DNA of 64,000 bases from Cordylochernes scorpioides (lineage: Eukaryota; Arthropoda; Arachnida; Pseudoscorpiones; Chernetidae). The translations under genes were made by a program, and so were the position numbers. This document shows positions 53,031 to 63,545 of this stretch, in pieces; position 1 is the stretch's first letter; each line of letters begins with the position of its first letter. Location: positions 47,097,794-47,161,793 of the forward strand of contig CP092886.1 in the NCBI GenBank assembly GCA_030710605.1, read 5' to 3'. The notes under the pieces were generated by a model. The model made no database searches, had not been told where the DNA came from, and worked only from the letters and a program-made list of their open reading frames with translations.

Positions 53031-53519
53031 TATATAATAATCATAATTTAAAAACCTCACTAAATATACAACGACTTTATATAATTAATTGTCATTCCAT
53101 CCATATTTAAAGTGTATAGTATTTATAGCTAAATGTTTCCTTTTAAATGAAACATTGTTCTACTGCCGTTATTACAAATATAAAATATTGAAAGAGCATT
53201 GCAATATGTGTTGTGCAGCAGAAAAATTATTTCATTTAAAAAGAAACACTCGCGATATAAATATATTTACATTTTTAAAATAAATATATATAAATATGAA
53301 TCAAAATTTAACGACAGATAATAGGGGATGTATTTAAAAAATGAAACGAGGAAAATTTCGACCAAAAAATAATCGACGGACCTAAATCAAATTGCTAGAT
53401 TTTTCCGGCGATGATCTACGGATCGAAAGAGATTTTTGGATTACAATAAAGAAACACTTCGCCTTTTTAATCTGCCCTGTCATCTGTTGATTTAAATTTA
53501 TGTAGAAATGTGGGCGATT
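53031..53519. other. AT-rich interval
   Basis: No recognised gene or repeat. Confidence 0.5.
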
Positions 53520-54060
53520 ATTCGAATATGCCAAGACAGTACTATAGGAATGGGAAAAGATGGCATTCTCAAATCAATCCCCAAATCACAGAAGGATCTT
53601 GGAAGCAGACTATTAGAATAATCCCGGAAGCCGCCCACTAGGTCCCGGGAGCCGCGCCAAATGAAAGAGAGCCATGGGATAATTACAATGTTGCGTGAGG
53701 GCTCGCACGAACATCTTTATTTTTCTATTCCTATGGGAGGCTAGGGCGATCCACATAATAGAAGAATGTTTTTCCTAATAAATTTTATTGAAAAGTGAAC
53801 GACGGAGTTGAGGTAATTATGTCTTCTGGTATTTCGGGACTGGCGTCATTAACGGCGGCGCTGTGTTTGGCCGCGTGCTGCTAATCGTCCCCTTTATTGT
53901 TTTTTAAAACACGTTCCGTGCGCGGCTTCTTCGAACGGAATGGAAAGCGGTAGACTTTAATTGAAATTTTAATATTCGCCTCAATTGGGGGCGTGGCAAG
54001 CACGAAGTAACGGAAGAATTTGATAAGCAATCCTGGTCATTAGAGTGTCCCACTTAGAGG
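53520..54060. other. GC-rich islands, candidate regulatory elements
   Basis: Unique GC-richer blocks: CCCGGAAGCCGCCCACTAGG, GTCCCGGGAGCCGCGCC and GGGATAATTACAATG at 53620-53690; GGCGTCATTAACGGCGGCGC, TGGCCGCGTGCTGCTAATCG, TTCCGTGCGCGGC and TCAATTGGGGGCGTGGCAAG at 53840-54000. Homeodomain-like TAATTA and TCATTAA sites occur. No ORF. Confidence 0.4.
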
Positions 54061-55029
54061 GTTTGTTGCTATAGAGACAGAACTGAGTGGGCTTGAAGGT
54101 AGCGAAATGTTCAGGACACATTGTTGTATCATGTCATTTAGAACGGGAGAACATTTCAACACCTGTCTCTCCGTCAATATTAGATCTCAAAGGCTCATAT
54201 GTAGAATTCCGCAAATGTTCGGATTCCAACTTAAAAGGTGCGATATCAAAGAATCAAGGATTTAACTGCACTCAACATAACCGATCAAGTAACACCATTC
54301 AAATCCACCGTGCGTTTAGGAAAATCATTTATTCCAACCTCATCGAAAAATTAAATTTAAATCAATGTCATAGAATGGAGCCTTTCCGGGAAATATTATA
54401 AATTGAGCCTTTTAAATCAACCTCATTGAGATATTACATTCGATATTAACATCTACTATGAATTCTATTGTGATTACCAACCATAGAAATTAATTTAAAG
54501 ATAAGTTTCTCTTATTGGGACAAAGCAAGCTTTAGAACAAAAAATGCTCTTGTACTGGCTATTCATAGTTATAATGAGAAATACAGGCTGTTTATGAAAT
54601 TAGATTTTTACAAACAGCCTCTGTATTTCTCTTTAAAACTCTGATTAGTCAGTTAAAGAGCTTTTTTTCCAAACTCTTGCTTTGTCTTAATAAAAAAACG
54701 TATTTTTAATTTTAAAATTAATTTCTATATTACTATGAACAATTTTACTCAATTTAATGCGCTGCCATCATCAAATAAATATAAGGCATTGATTAGTCCC
54801 CGTGTGAATGTAATATTAATGTCATCACATGCCATTTTAACTTAGGTGCATGGAACTTTAAAGTATACTAAGTTTTCACCGAACACTTTTAGGCAAGACA
54901 TAACCGCACACGGATTAGGTCAATTTTAAGTATTTTTCCCATTGCACATAGGACAGTTTGGAGAGATTTATTTTCCTAAAATATTCGTGCTCAAACATTT
55001 CTTGTGTATATATGCCCTAAGTATATTTT
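54061..55029. other. Interval without recognised features
   Basis: A 104-codon plus frame at 54087-54401 has no recognisable domain, and codon runs of mixed composition give no support for a gene. Confidence 0.4.
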
Positions 55030-55775
55030 CTTAAGTCTTCCATCTTATGCACTATATTTCCCGGACAGCCTCTGTGTGAGTACCTTATCCATTACGCAAT
55101 TTTAACTGAACGGTCTCCACATAAGATTTTTATACTTTGTTCAATCTTCACGAGCATCATCCCTAATGTGCGATCTTCATATAGCTGCCTCCCATATGTT
55201 TTCCATATTATGTGCAATTTCGTGAAGCTGTCTTTCATAAATATTTCATTCTATGTGTCATTTTTACCAAAAGCCCTTCCACAAGTATTTCATTCTATGT
55301 GCGATCTTCACGGAACAGCCTTCAATTAATATTATTTCCCATGTACAATATTCCCAGAGCATCTTCCCATAAGTTTTCTATTCTTTATACGATTTTCACG
55401 AAGCAGCTTTCCTTAAATATTTAATTATATACGTTCTCGTCACGGAAAACATAAGTGGATTCATGTTTTTTTCCATTCTATCTGAGATTTTAACAAAGCG
55501 ATCTCTCATAGTTTTTCATTCTATGTTAAATCTTCACGTAGAAGTGTTTCCAATAAGTTCATTATATTCTCTCTGCGATCTTCACGGAAAAGTCTCCTAT
55601 ACATTTTCTATTCTATGTGCGATTTCCACAAAGCGACCTCCTACAGCTTTTCACTCTATGTACGATCTTCACGGTGTCCCATAAGTTTTCGATTCTATGA
55701 GATAGTTCTATGGAGCGACCCCAAACATATTTCATTCCATGTGCGATCTCTTCACGGGGAGACTTCCCGCCCGAT
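55030..55775 (+). repeat. Degenerate ~48-bp tandem repeat
   Basis: About 15 diverged units around CATTCTATGTGCGATCTTCA, CGGAA and CCATAAGTTTT. Examples begin near 55157, 55205, 55250, 55297, 55605, 55652 and 55735. Periodicity is 43-50 bp. ORFs through it show the repeat as FYVRSSR/SLYVRSSR-type phrases and are not supported as genes. An old array. Confidence 0.8.
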
Positions 55776-56786
55776 AAGATTTTCGCGAAGGATTGCCGAG
55801 GTCTCAGAGGCCCAGCTCGCCTGTCGAAGACTTCATGAAACTTTGATGAGCTCCAGAAATTTAATTTGTCTGCCCCTCCGGTTCGGTTTTAATCAATTGC
55901 TTCTCTGTATTTATCGCCAAGTTTCTGTAATATGCCTCCGAAAATCCATAAATCTCCCGCTTGAGCTCGAGATTAAAAAATTGAAATTTTTTCACAAACT
56001 CTCCTGGTGGGTGATAGTTTAATAAAAACCTTTAGTAACCGTAATTTATCAAAACAAAATAATCCTCTATAGTTGGTTTTTATTTAATTTTAGTCGAAAA
56101 GAAAAATAGGAAAGAAGATTCTTTTCATTAAGAAACTCGATTTTTGTATTTTGAGCTATTTTTATTTCTATTTTTATTCAATATATCAGAAAAAGAATGA
56201 ATATAGGTCGGTGGAAAAAATGCATTTTAAGGCTTTCATTTTCTAAAGTAATCAACATGAGTTTTTTTAAGATTATTATTTTTATCAAGTGGAGAACTTA
56301 TTGATTGGCTGAAGGCTTTATTTGATTTACTTTCTCATGTTTTTAGGGTTCCTATAGATTTTTATTAACAAACGGGAAATTTAATAGAATTACGGACTTT
56401 GTTTTTCTTTTATATTAAACCAAGGTTGGAGAAAAAGGCTTTCACTTTTAGATAATTCTCATCAAATCTTTAAGCAGGATTTTTGTCATTAACTTTTAGA
56501 AATTGTTAGAGAGAAAATTAAAGCACATATGATTAGTGGGTGTTTATTATATTAATTTAACCCAAATTTAAAGAAAATAATTGACAATTTTTTTAGGAAA
56601 AAATATTTCAAACTATATTTTTATCCTGTTTTCTATCGATATTTTTAATTTTATATTTTAAAAGCGATATTTTTCGGCCCTTGTATGGAATTTTGGGGAT
56701 AGTATGTAAAACGAATTGAGTTTCTTTTTTTAAATTCTAAATAATTGTGGCGTTTCTCCTAATATTTCTACTGTGGGCAACATCTA
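55776..56786. other. Mostly AT-rich interval
   Basis: A mildly GC-richer stretch at 55776-55960 (CGAGGTCTCAGAGGCCCAGC, CCCGCTTGAGCTCGAG) precedes AT-rich sequence with nothing recognised. Confidence 0.4.
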
Positions 56787-57595
56787 TTAATCTAACATTT
56801 CTCTACTACTGTTACCATATTTATAATATTGCTGCCATACCTCTACAGTACTGCCATACCCTTACTATTATTACCATACTTCTATTACTAGCTATACCAT
56901 ACTTCTATTATTCTAACATTTCTCTACTACTGTTACCATATTTATAATATTGCTGCCATACCTCTACAGTACTGCCATATCCTTACTATTATTACCATAC
57001 TTCTATTACTAGCTATACCATATTTCTATTATTCTAACATTTCTCTACTACTGTTACCATACTTATAATATTGCTTCCATATTACAGTACTGCCACATCC
57101 TTACTATTATTACCATACTTCTATTATTCTAACATTTCTCTACTACTGTTACCATATTTATAATATTGCTGCCATACCTCTACAGTACTGCCATATCCTT
57201 ACTATTATTACCATACTTCTATTACTAGCTATACCATACTTCTATTATTCTACCATGTCTCTACTACTGTTACCATACTTATAATATTGCTTCTATATTA
57301 CAGTACTGCCACATCCTTACTATTATTACCATACTTCTATTACTAGCTATACCATACTTCTATTATTCTAACATTTCTCTACTACTGTTGCCATACTTAT
57401 AATATTCCTTCCATATTACAGTACTGCCATATCCTTACTATTATTACCATACTTCTATTACTAGCTATATCATACTTCTATTATTCTACCATGTCTCTAC
57501 TACTGTTACCATACTTGTAATATTGCTGCCATATCCTTACTATTATTGCCATACTTCTATTACTAACTATACCATACTCTTATATTACTTTTCAA
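56787..57595. repeat. 118-121-bp tandem repeat, about 7 copies
   Basis: TCTAACATTTCTCTACTACT (or TCTACCATGTCTC) starts at 56791, 56912, 57033, 57128, 57249, 57367 and 57485. Most spacings are 121 or 118 bp, one 95 bp. Inside the unit the shorter phrases CCATACTTCTATTA and CTACTATTATTACC also repeat, pointing to growth from a trinucleotide-like CTA/TTA array. Confidence 0.93.
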
Positions 57596-58169
57596 TACTT
57601 CTACCATAATTATATCTTTATTATTTTTCTTCTACCCCTACCAAACTCCTCACATCCACTCTCTCTCTGCAATACTTCTGCCATATATATGTACCTCAAC
57701 CATACTTCAACTACTCTGCACAACATACCTCTACAATTCACACACAAAGCCTTTATTAATCTATATAGACTTGTACGTGGATTCATCTCCAAGTGTCTGC
57801 AAAGGAAAAGAGAAAAAGAAGAAAAAGCTATATTTATACTCAACAATAATCATGTGTGTTGTGTGCCGAAGATATACAAACATATACATACAAATATTTA
57901 TTAGGACATTTTGTTCCATACGTGTATTTATACGATACGTCCAAAGAGAGAGAAATAAGATTAACCCAGGCCCCTGGAGCGACGTCCGAAGAAAAAAGCA
58001 CAAAAGATAAATAAAATGATATAAACACACACAAAAACAGGTATAAATATTTTACATGTGGTACATGTATACATAAGCATTCATTAAGATCTTCCGTCTT
58101 AACCGCGATTCTTCAACCTAAACATAGGATAGCAAGAAGTTAAAATTCACACACAAATAAGGCATATAA
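57596..58169. other. Interval without a recognised gene
   Basis: Contains TTAACCCAGGCCCCTGGAGC at about 57961, also found (one or two changes) at 51909. Otherwise nothing supported. Confidence 0.45.
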
Positions 58170-58385
58170 GGTAATAACGCGCCATCTATATATAGCAAAT
58201 TACAACATTTAAACGCGAAAGTTTTCTTCACGCATATATCAAACTTTTCTACTATCCTTACTGAGATTTAAAAATATTGGGAGGGCTCGTCAGTGGTGAA
58301 CCCTCCCAGCGGTTTCGCCAATTTGATCTACCAGACCGCTTCTTTAGAGCTCTAATACTGTATTGGATCATTCTGATTTTACAGT
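58170..58385 (-). mobile_element. Inverted-repeat family fragment
   Basis: GCGCCATCTATATATAG at the left, CGAAAGTTTTC...CACGCATATATC, then GTGGTGAACCCTCCCAGCGG and TTTCGCCAATTTGATC. It is the inverse of the element family at 6005-6205 and 47765-48405. Confidence 0.65.
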
Positions 58386-58734
58386 TCTGTAATTTCGTAC
58401 TCCTCACCGTTCAACCTGGCGCTAAAAGTGATAACTATTTTTCAAATTTTAAATGAATAATTAATATTCAAAATAATTATAAAATCATGTTGAAAAAGGA
58501 TACCTCTATCGATTTAGAATACATCAAAACAAACCCAAATTCGAAAATATAGCTAACTGGTAGACCATTGTTTCGAAATATATGGTATTCATCAGTACCC
58601 GAGATAGGCCGAATTTCTGACATCCTACAGTAGATTCATTGAAGTCGGCCAACTGACAAAAAAACTTAGGTTGTATATGTGTTGCACACACCTTTTCAGA
58701 CCCATTATCCTGATGAAGCACGACCGCTTGTAAG
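58386..58734. other. Interval before the Ty3-type element
   Basis: No gene recognised. The last five bases before the element, GTAAG, are its target duplication. Confidence 0.5.
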
Positions 58735-59022
58735 TGATGTGGATGAACTTAAAAAAATAATTAAATATGAGTGATTGAATATTAGATAATAATTGAATAT
58801 TAATTAATTTATTTTTCTATTGTTTTTTGACCAAGAAAAGGTAAATTCATTTTATCAAGAGATATGTAAATTTTGTTAGTTCAATTTTAATTTTAATTTT
58901 AGTTCTGCTTGGCTTGCATGTAAATATTCTTAAGGAAGAGAAATAAACTTTTTTTTCTTTTATAAGTGCAGACATCTTTTGTTTGATATAAATTTCTAGA
59001 AAATTATTTAAATAGCAAAATA
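58735..59022 (+). mobile_element. 5' LTR of a young Ty3-type element
   Basis: 288 bp starting TGATGTGGATGAACTTAAAA and ending AAATAGCAAAATA. By eye it is identical to 62169-62456. GTAAG duplicated outside (58730-58734, 62457-62461) confirms the ends. AATAAA lies at about 58940. A primer-binding site TGGCGACGAGG follows after four bases, within ATGGCGACGAGG. Confidence 0.95.
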
Positions 59023-59038
59023 ACAATGGCGACGAGGA

Positions 59039-60367
59039 GTGTCTAGTGAAGCGTCTGCCCACGGAGAATCATTTTCGGGAAAGAATGGTGAGTCCATCAA
59101 TAATATAGAATATCTGACTAATAAATTTGAGAGTATTTTGTATGTCTTCGACATAAAATTCTTAGCAGAAATTGACACTGGTGCGGCTTTAACAACTATG
59201 TCAAAAGATCTATTTTTAAAATATTTTGAACATGTTAAATTATTTCCGTCTAAATGTTATTTAACCGATTATCAAGGAAAGGGCATTTCCTCTATTGGAG
59301 AATGTAAAGTAAAAGTAAGATATAAAAATAAAATAGGCCATTTAAACTTAATAGTAACAAATATTGAAAATAATAAATTTCTCATAGGAAAAGACTGGAT
59401 AGTATATTTTGATATGGTACAAATTAATGTCCAACAAAATAATAATTTTGATACTAATTTTATTTTTAATAAATATTATAAACTTTTCGAAGATATAGTC
59501 TTGCCAATAAAAGATATTTCCGTACACATTAATGTAAAAAATAATTTTGCACCAAAATTTTATAAATTTAGACCTGCTCCCTTTGCTATTAGGACTTTAA
59601 TTGAAGAAGAACTATTATTTTTATTAAATAATGATATTATTGAAAATGTAGTGGATAGCCCAATAGCTTCACCGCTGGTATGCGTCCCTAAGAAAAACGG
59701 CAAAATTAGAATTTGTGCGGACTTTAAAAGAACCTTAAATCCATTTATCGAGGATGTTAAGTATCCGATACCGAACATCGATAATGTTTTACATTCATTT
59801 TTTGGTAAAAGTATATTTAGTAAAATTGATCTTTCAAGCGCATATCATCAGATACTTCTAGACGAGGAATCTCAAAAATTGACAGTTATTTCTACTCATA
59901 AAGGCCTTTTTAAATATAAAAGGCTGCCCTTCGGTATCAAGTCCGGAGCGACTATTTTCCAAAGAACTATGGACAATATTTTTTCCGGTCTTAAAAATGT
60001 AATAATATATTTAGACGATATTCTTATAGCATCGTCTGATGTAAATGAGCATATTTCAGATATTGAAACAGTCATGAATAAATTATCGGATTTTAATTTT
60101 TCAATTAATAAAGAAAAATCTTTGTTTTTTGTTGATGAAATCAATTATTTAGGACATAGAATAAATAAAAATGGAATCTATCCCCTTGAGGATAAATTGG
60201 ACAGTATAAAAAAATGTCCTAAACCGAGTAACATTTCAGAATTGAAATCTTTCTTGGGCATGTTGTCATTCTACAGTAAATTCGTTAAAAATTTATCCAT
60301 ACATTCAAATCCTTTATTCTCTCTATTGAAAAAAAGTTATAATTGGAATTGGAAAAAAAGAACATGA
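59039..60367 (+). pseudogene. Pol part 1: protease and reverse transcriptase
   Basis: An open 442-codon frame that begins only 17 bp after the LTR. Aspartic protease active site DTGAALTT at residues 46-53. Reverse transcriptase from about 150: IRICADFKRTLNP, FSKIDLSSAYHQILL, FKYKRLPFGIKSGATIFQ, and the catalytic YLDD at 324-327, then the thumb (NYLGHRINKNGI) and the RNase H connection (FLGMLSFYSKFVKN). There is no gag upstream and no ATG until after the protease motif, so the protein has no independent start. The frame breaks at a run of seven A near 60352-60360. Described as found; a normal element would supply gag first. Confidence 0.9.
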
Positions 60368-61076
60368 TCAGGCTTTCGAAAAATGTAAAAATTTGATTAG
60401 TACAAAAACTTGTTTGACGCATTATTCGCAAGATTTACCTCTTTATGTTACTTGTGATGCATCAAATTATGGTATTGGAGGATATATTTCCCATATTGTA
60501 AACGGCATTGAGAAACCAATTACTTTTGTTTCAAGAACACTAAATGACACAGAAAAGAAATATTCCCAGATAGAAAAAGAAGGGTTATCAATATTATTTA
60601 CCTTAAACAGGCTAAAACAATTCCTTTACGGAAGAAAATTTATTATTAATACAGATCACAAACCATTACTAGCCATTTTTGGTGATAAAAATAATTTACC
60701 AGCCTTAGTGGCAAATAGATTACATAGATGGTCACTCTCAATATCAAATTTTGATTTTGAAATTAAATATACTAAGGGAACTGAAATACCTCTTGCGGAT
60801 TTTCTTTCAAGATTTCCAAATCCTGAGAAAGGGGAGAAGGAAGAGGAAATAGGAGAAATATTATTAATAGAAAATTCGATATTAGATTACGTCTTGGTAT
60901 CGTACAAAACCCAAGAAGATCCAACTCTTAGAAAACTATATAAATTAGTCAAGTACGATAAGTATGATGTTGACTCAGAGGTAGATATAAAACCTTATAA
61001 TAGAATTAAAAACGAGATAACAATAGTAAGAAATTGCCTATTTTTCGGAAATAGAATGATCAAACCGATTCCTTAA
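60368..61076 (+). pseudogene. Pol part 2: RNase H
   Basis: Continues pol in a shifted frame. LPLYVTCDASNYGIGG (RNase H Asp), KKYSQIEKEGLSILF (Glu) and FIINTDHKPLLAI (Asp) are the conserved catalytic blocks, followed by RLHRWSLSISNFDFEIKYTK and LADFLSRFP, the usual end of Ty3-type RNase H. The frame then breaks at 61074-61076 just before the integrase zinc finger. Confidence 0.9.
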
Positions 61077-61630
61077 GAGAATATGTTTTGAAAATCATCC
61101 ATGAAAATCATATTGGAGTAAATAAAATGAAAACTCTGGCCAGAAGTTCTGTCTATTGGCCGGGAATGGATGAGCAAATTGAGAAACTGTCTAAAAGCTG
61201 TAGCACTTGTATGGAAAACACATCAAAGCTGCCAAAACAGGAATTTACCGAGTGGACTCCACCAAACAAAGTTTGGAAGAGAATTCATCTTGACTATTTC
61301 TATTTTGCGGGAAAAACTTTTTTGATATTGGTGGATGCGCATTCTAATTGGATAGAATGTCAAATGGTTCCAAATACATCGGCGGGATTCTGCATAGACT
61401 TTTTGAGAGAATGTTTAGCGAGATATGGTATCCCGGAGGTGGCGGTAATGGATAATGGGCCCCCGTTTAGAAGTTATGAAATGAAGACATTTTTCGAAAG
61501 AAATGGCATACATGCGATGTTTAGCCCCGCTTACCATCCGGAGAGCAACGGACTAGCGGAAGTGTCTGTAAGAGAGATAAAAAAAAGCTATGAAAAGAAT
61601 TATTTCGGAGGAAAGAGAATTACCCCTTGA
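61077..61630 (+). pseudogene. Pol part 3: integrase zinc finger and core
   Basis: HHCC-type finger (HENHIGVNKM ... CSTCMEN), then a DDE core: HLDYFYFAGKTFLILVDAHS (first Asp), VMDNGPPFRS (second Asp) and YHPESNGLAEVSV (Glu). The catalytic residues are present. The frame ends at 61630, after a run of eight A near 61579-61586 where the next frame takes over. Confidence 0.9.
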
Positions 61631-62138
61631 GTTTGCTTTGATTAAGGCTTTATATGCATATAGATTGAGTCCTTTGACTAGAACGGAAAAATCCCCTGCT
61701 GGAATATTTTTAAATCGCGAGATTAGAACGAAGATTTCCATGTTGAGCAAGAAATCAGTAAGAGTGGGGAGATTGAAAAATAAAAAACAGAACAATAGCT
61801 ACAAAATAAATGATAGAGTAAGATACAGATGGATGGAAAGAGGAAAACCGAAATGGATGTTTGGGATTGTAAAGAGAATAGTGGGAAGCAACAGCTGTAT
61901 GATAGAAACTGATGGAATAGAAAGGAAAGTACACACTAACTATATGAGGAGAAGTATGGAGAGTAAGGATGTTTCGTCATCAGAAGAAGGAATAAGCTAC
62001 CCAAGGCCTCAGACGTCAAGTCCCCTGACTCCTGCTACAATAGTAGCAGAATCTACACCTGGACCACCGACTGAATCTACACCTTCCCGGAGATATCCAC
62101 TACGAGAGAGGAGACCACCGGATAGATATGTACCTTAA
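61590..62138 (+). pseudogene. Pol part 4: integrase C-terminus
   Basis: The rest of pol in a shifted frame: LIKALYAYRLSPLTRTEKSP (core end), INDRVRYRWMERGKPKWMFG (the GPY/SH3-like C-terminal region) and a basic tail RYPLRERRPPDRY just before the stop. A polypurine tract (AAAAAAGGGGGAG) and the 3' LTR follow. Confidence 0.88.
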
Positions 62139-62168
62139 TGAGTATTGCTATCTTAAAAAAGGGGGAGT

Positions 62169-62456
62169 TGATGTGGATGAACTTAAAAAAATAATTAAAT
62201 ATGAGTGATTGAATATTAGATAATAATTGAATATTAATTAATTTATTTTTCTATTGTTTTTTGACCAAGAAAAGGTAAATTCATTTTATCAAGAGATATG
62301 TAAATTTTGTTAGTTCAATTTTAATTTTAATTTTAGTTCTGCTTGGCTTGCATGTAAATATTCTTAAGGAAGAGAAATAAACTTTTTTTTCTTTTATAAG
62401 TGCAGACATCTTTTGTTTGATATAAATTTCTAGAAAATTATTTAAATAGCAAAATA
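62169..62456 (+). mobile_element. 3' LTR of the young Ty3-type element
   Basis: 288 bp, same as the 5' LTR in every position I compared. Preceded by AAAAAAGGGGGAGT (polypurine tract) and followed by the target duplication GTAAG. Confidence 0.95.
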
Positions 62457-62589
62457 GTAAGTTTATTCCCTTTTAAATAAAAATATTATTTTCAATCTCT
62501 TCTTTTGTTTTTATTAGGCATATATATTTATTTCTAAATATTCTTTATCTGCAAAAGGATATGTTGATAAGTAGGCTTCTATGCGTATA

Positions 62590-62766
62590 CAGTTAAACCC
62601 GTCTATAGCGCCCCCTCTAAATAGCGCCTCCCTCTCTATAGCGCCCGATTTTTAATACGTAGTACGATGCGATTTACATTAAAAGTGACTTGTCTATACC
62701 ACCCCCTCTCTATAGCACCCTATTTTTGTGAGTCCCAAGAGGGGGCGCTATAGACAGGTTTAGCTG
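62590..62766. mobile_element. Pogo/Tc-like MITE, copy 2
   Basis: CAGTTAAACCCGTCTATAG to CTATAGACAGGTTTAGCTG. The inside is the reverse complement of copy 1 (GCGATTTACATTAAAAGTGA is shared inverted). TA precedes it; the right flank is CATA, so the right duplication may be mutated. Confidence 0.9.
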
Positions 62767-62814
62767 CATATTTTATATATTTATAAAATATTATTTTATT
62801 TTAAAATTATAACT

Positions 62815-63130
62815 TTTAGAACAAACTACTCTGTAAAGACGACCACCAGATGTCGCGACTTTCCCTATATAAACTCATTTGTTGTTGTTTCCCGTTGGCC
62901 AGCTCAAATCTTTTGTACATATGTAAATAAATATTTTGTTTTCTTTATTCTACTCGCCTTAAATCAGATAATACTTTCTCAAATTATATATTTTATATTT
63001 CATAAGATAAATTAAAGCTAATTCTGATATAAATTATTTTTATTATTCTTACCAAGACTGCAACAATACCATAATACTAATGTACATAAAATACTCGAGT
63101 ATCCTCGAAATAATCCGCATCAGCAAGTAA
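62815..63130 (+). repeat. LTR-like repeat (TATATAAA family), copy 3
   Basis: AGAACAAACTACTCTGTAAA, GACGACCACCAGATGTCGCG, CCCTATATAAACTCATTTG, CCCGTTGGCCAGCTCAAATC, TTTTGTACATATGTAAATAA and CTCGCCTTAAATCAGATAAT. The best-preserved copy; compare 49690-50000. Confidence 0.65.
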
Positions 63131-63234
63131 TAATTCTATATCCCAATATATGTTTTTTTTTTTATTATCTAATGAATTAAGTATGGATTGCTCTATTTTC
63201 AAAACAATATATATATAAAGATAGACTTTCTTAA

Positions 63235-63400
63235 TATTGATAAATCAAGAAATTGGGTTGGCCAAATATCACGGAGCAAGCTAAATAAACGTTTAGTTTA
63301 TTTTTGCTCCACTAGATGGCGCTCTGCCATCTAAAAAGCACATGTGCTCGTGGTCAGGAGATGCCTTTTTTATTTTTAATATCAACACCTGACCCACTTA
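63235..63400 (-). repeat. R1 fragment
   Basis: TTGATAAATCAAGAAATTGG, GTTGGCCAAATATCACGGAG, TTTTTGCTCCACTAGATGGC, GCTCTGCCATCTAAAAAGCA, GGTCAGGAGATGCC and AATATCAACACCTGACCCAC. Confidence 0.9.
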
Positions 63401-63444
63401 TCTTTTTTTTTCTATTGTTTTTTCATATATATATATATATATAA

Positions 63445-63545
63445 ATAAATATAAAGCATATATTGGATCTAAATTTATTAAACGGCCAATATTTCTAGGG
63501 GCAACACGCCTCTCTTTATCAAGGCTTTTGAATTTAAACTAAATC
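63445..63545 (+). repeat. Relative of the 50085 foldback
   Basis: AAGCATATATTGGATCTAAA, CGGCCAATATTTCTAGGGGC and CTTTATCAAGGCTTTTGA share layout and words with 50085-50235 (GCATATATTGGATC, CCAATATTTC, CTTTATCAAGG), but the second arm is missing. Confidence 0.6.

Noticed and set aside
55212-56022. Serine-rich proteins in three overlapping frames
   Set aside because: They follow the degenerate 48-bp tandem array; the frames hold the repeat, with no domain and no start context.
59023-59050. Short ATG frame overlapping the primer-binding site as a leader peptide
   Set aside because: It is seven codons (ATGGCGACGAGG to TAG) and probably the remnant of the deleted gag start; no evidence of function.
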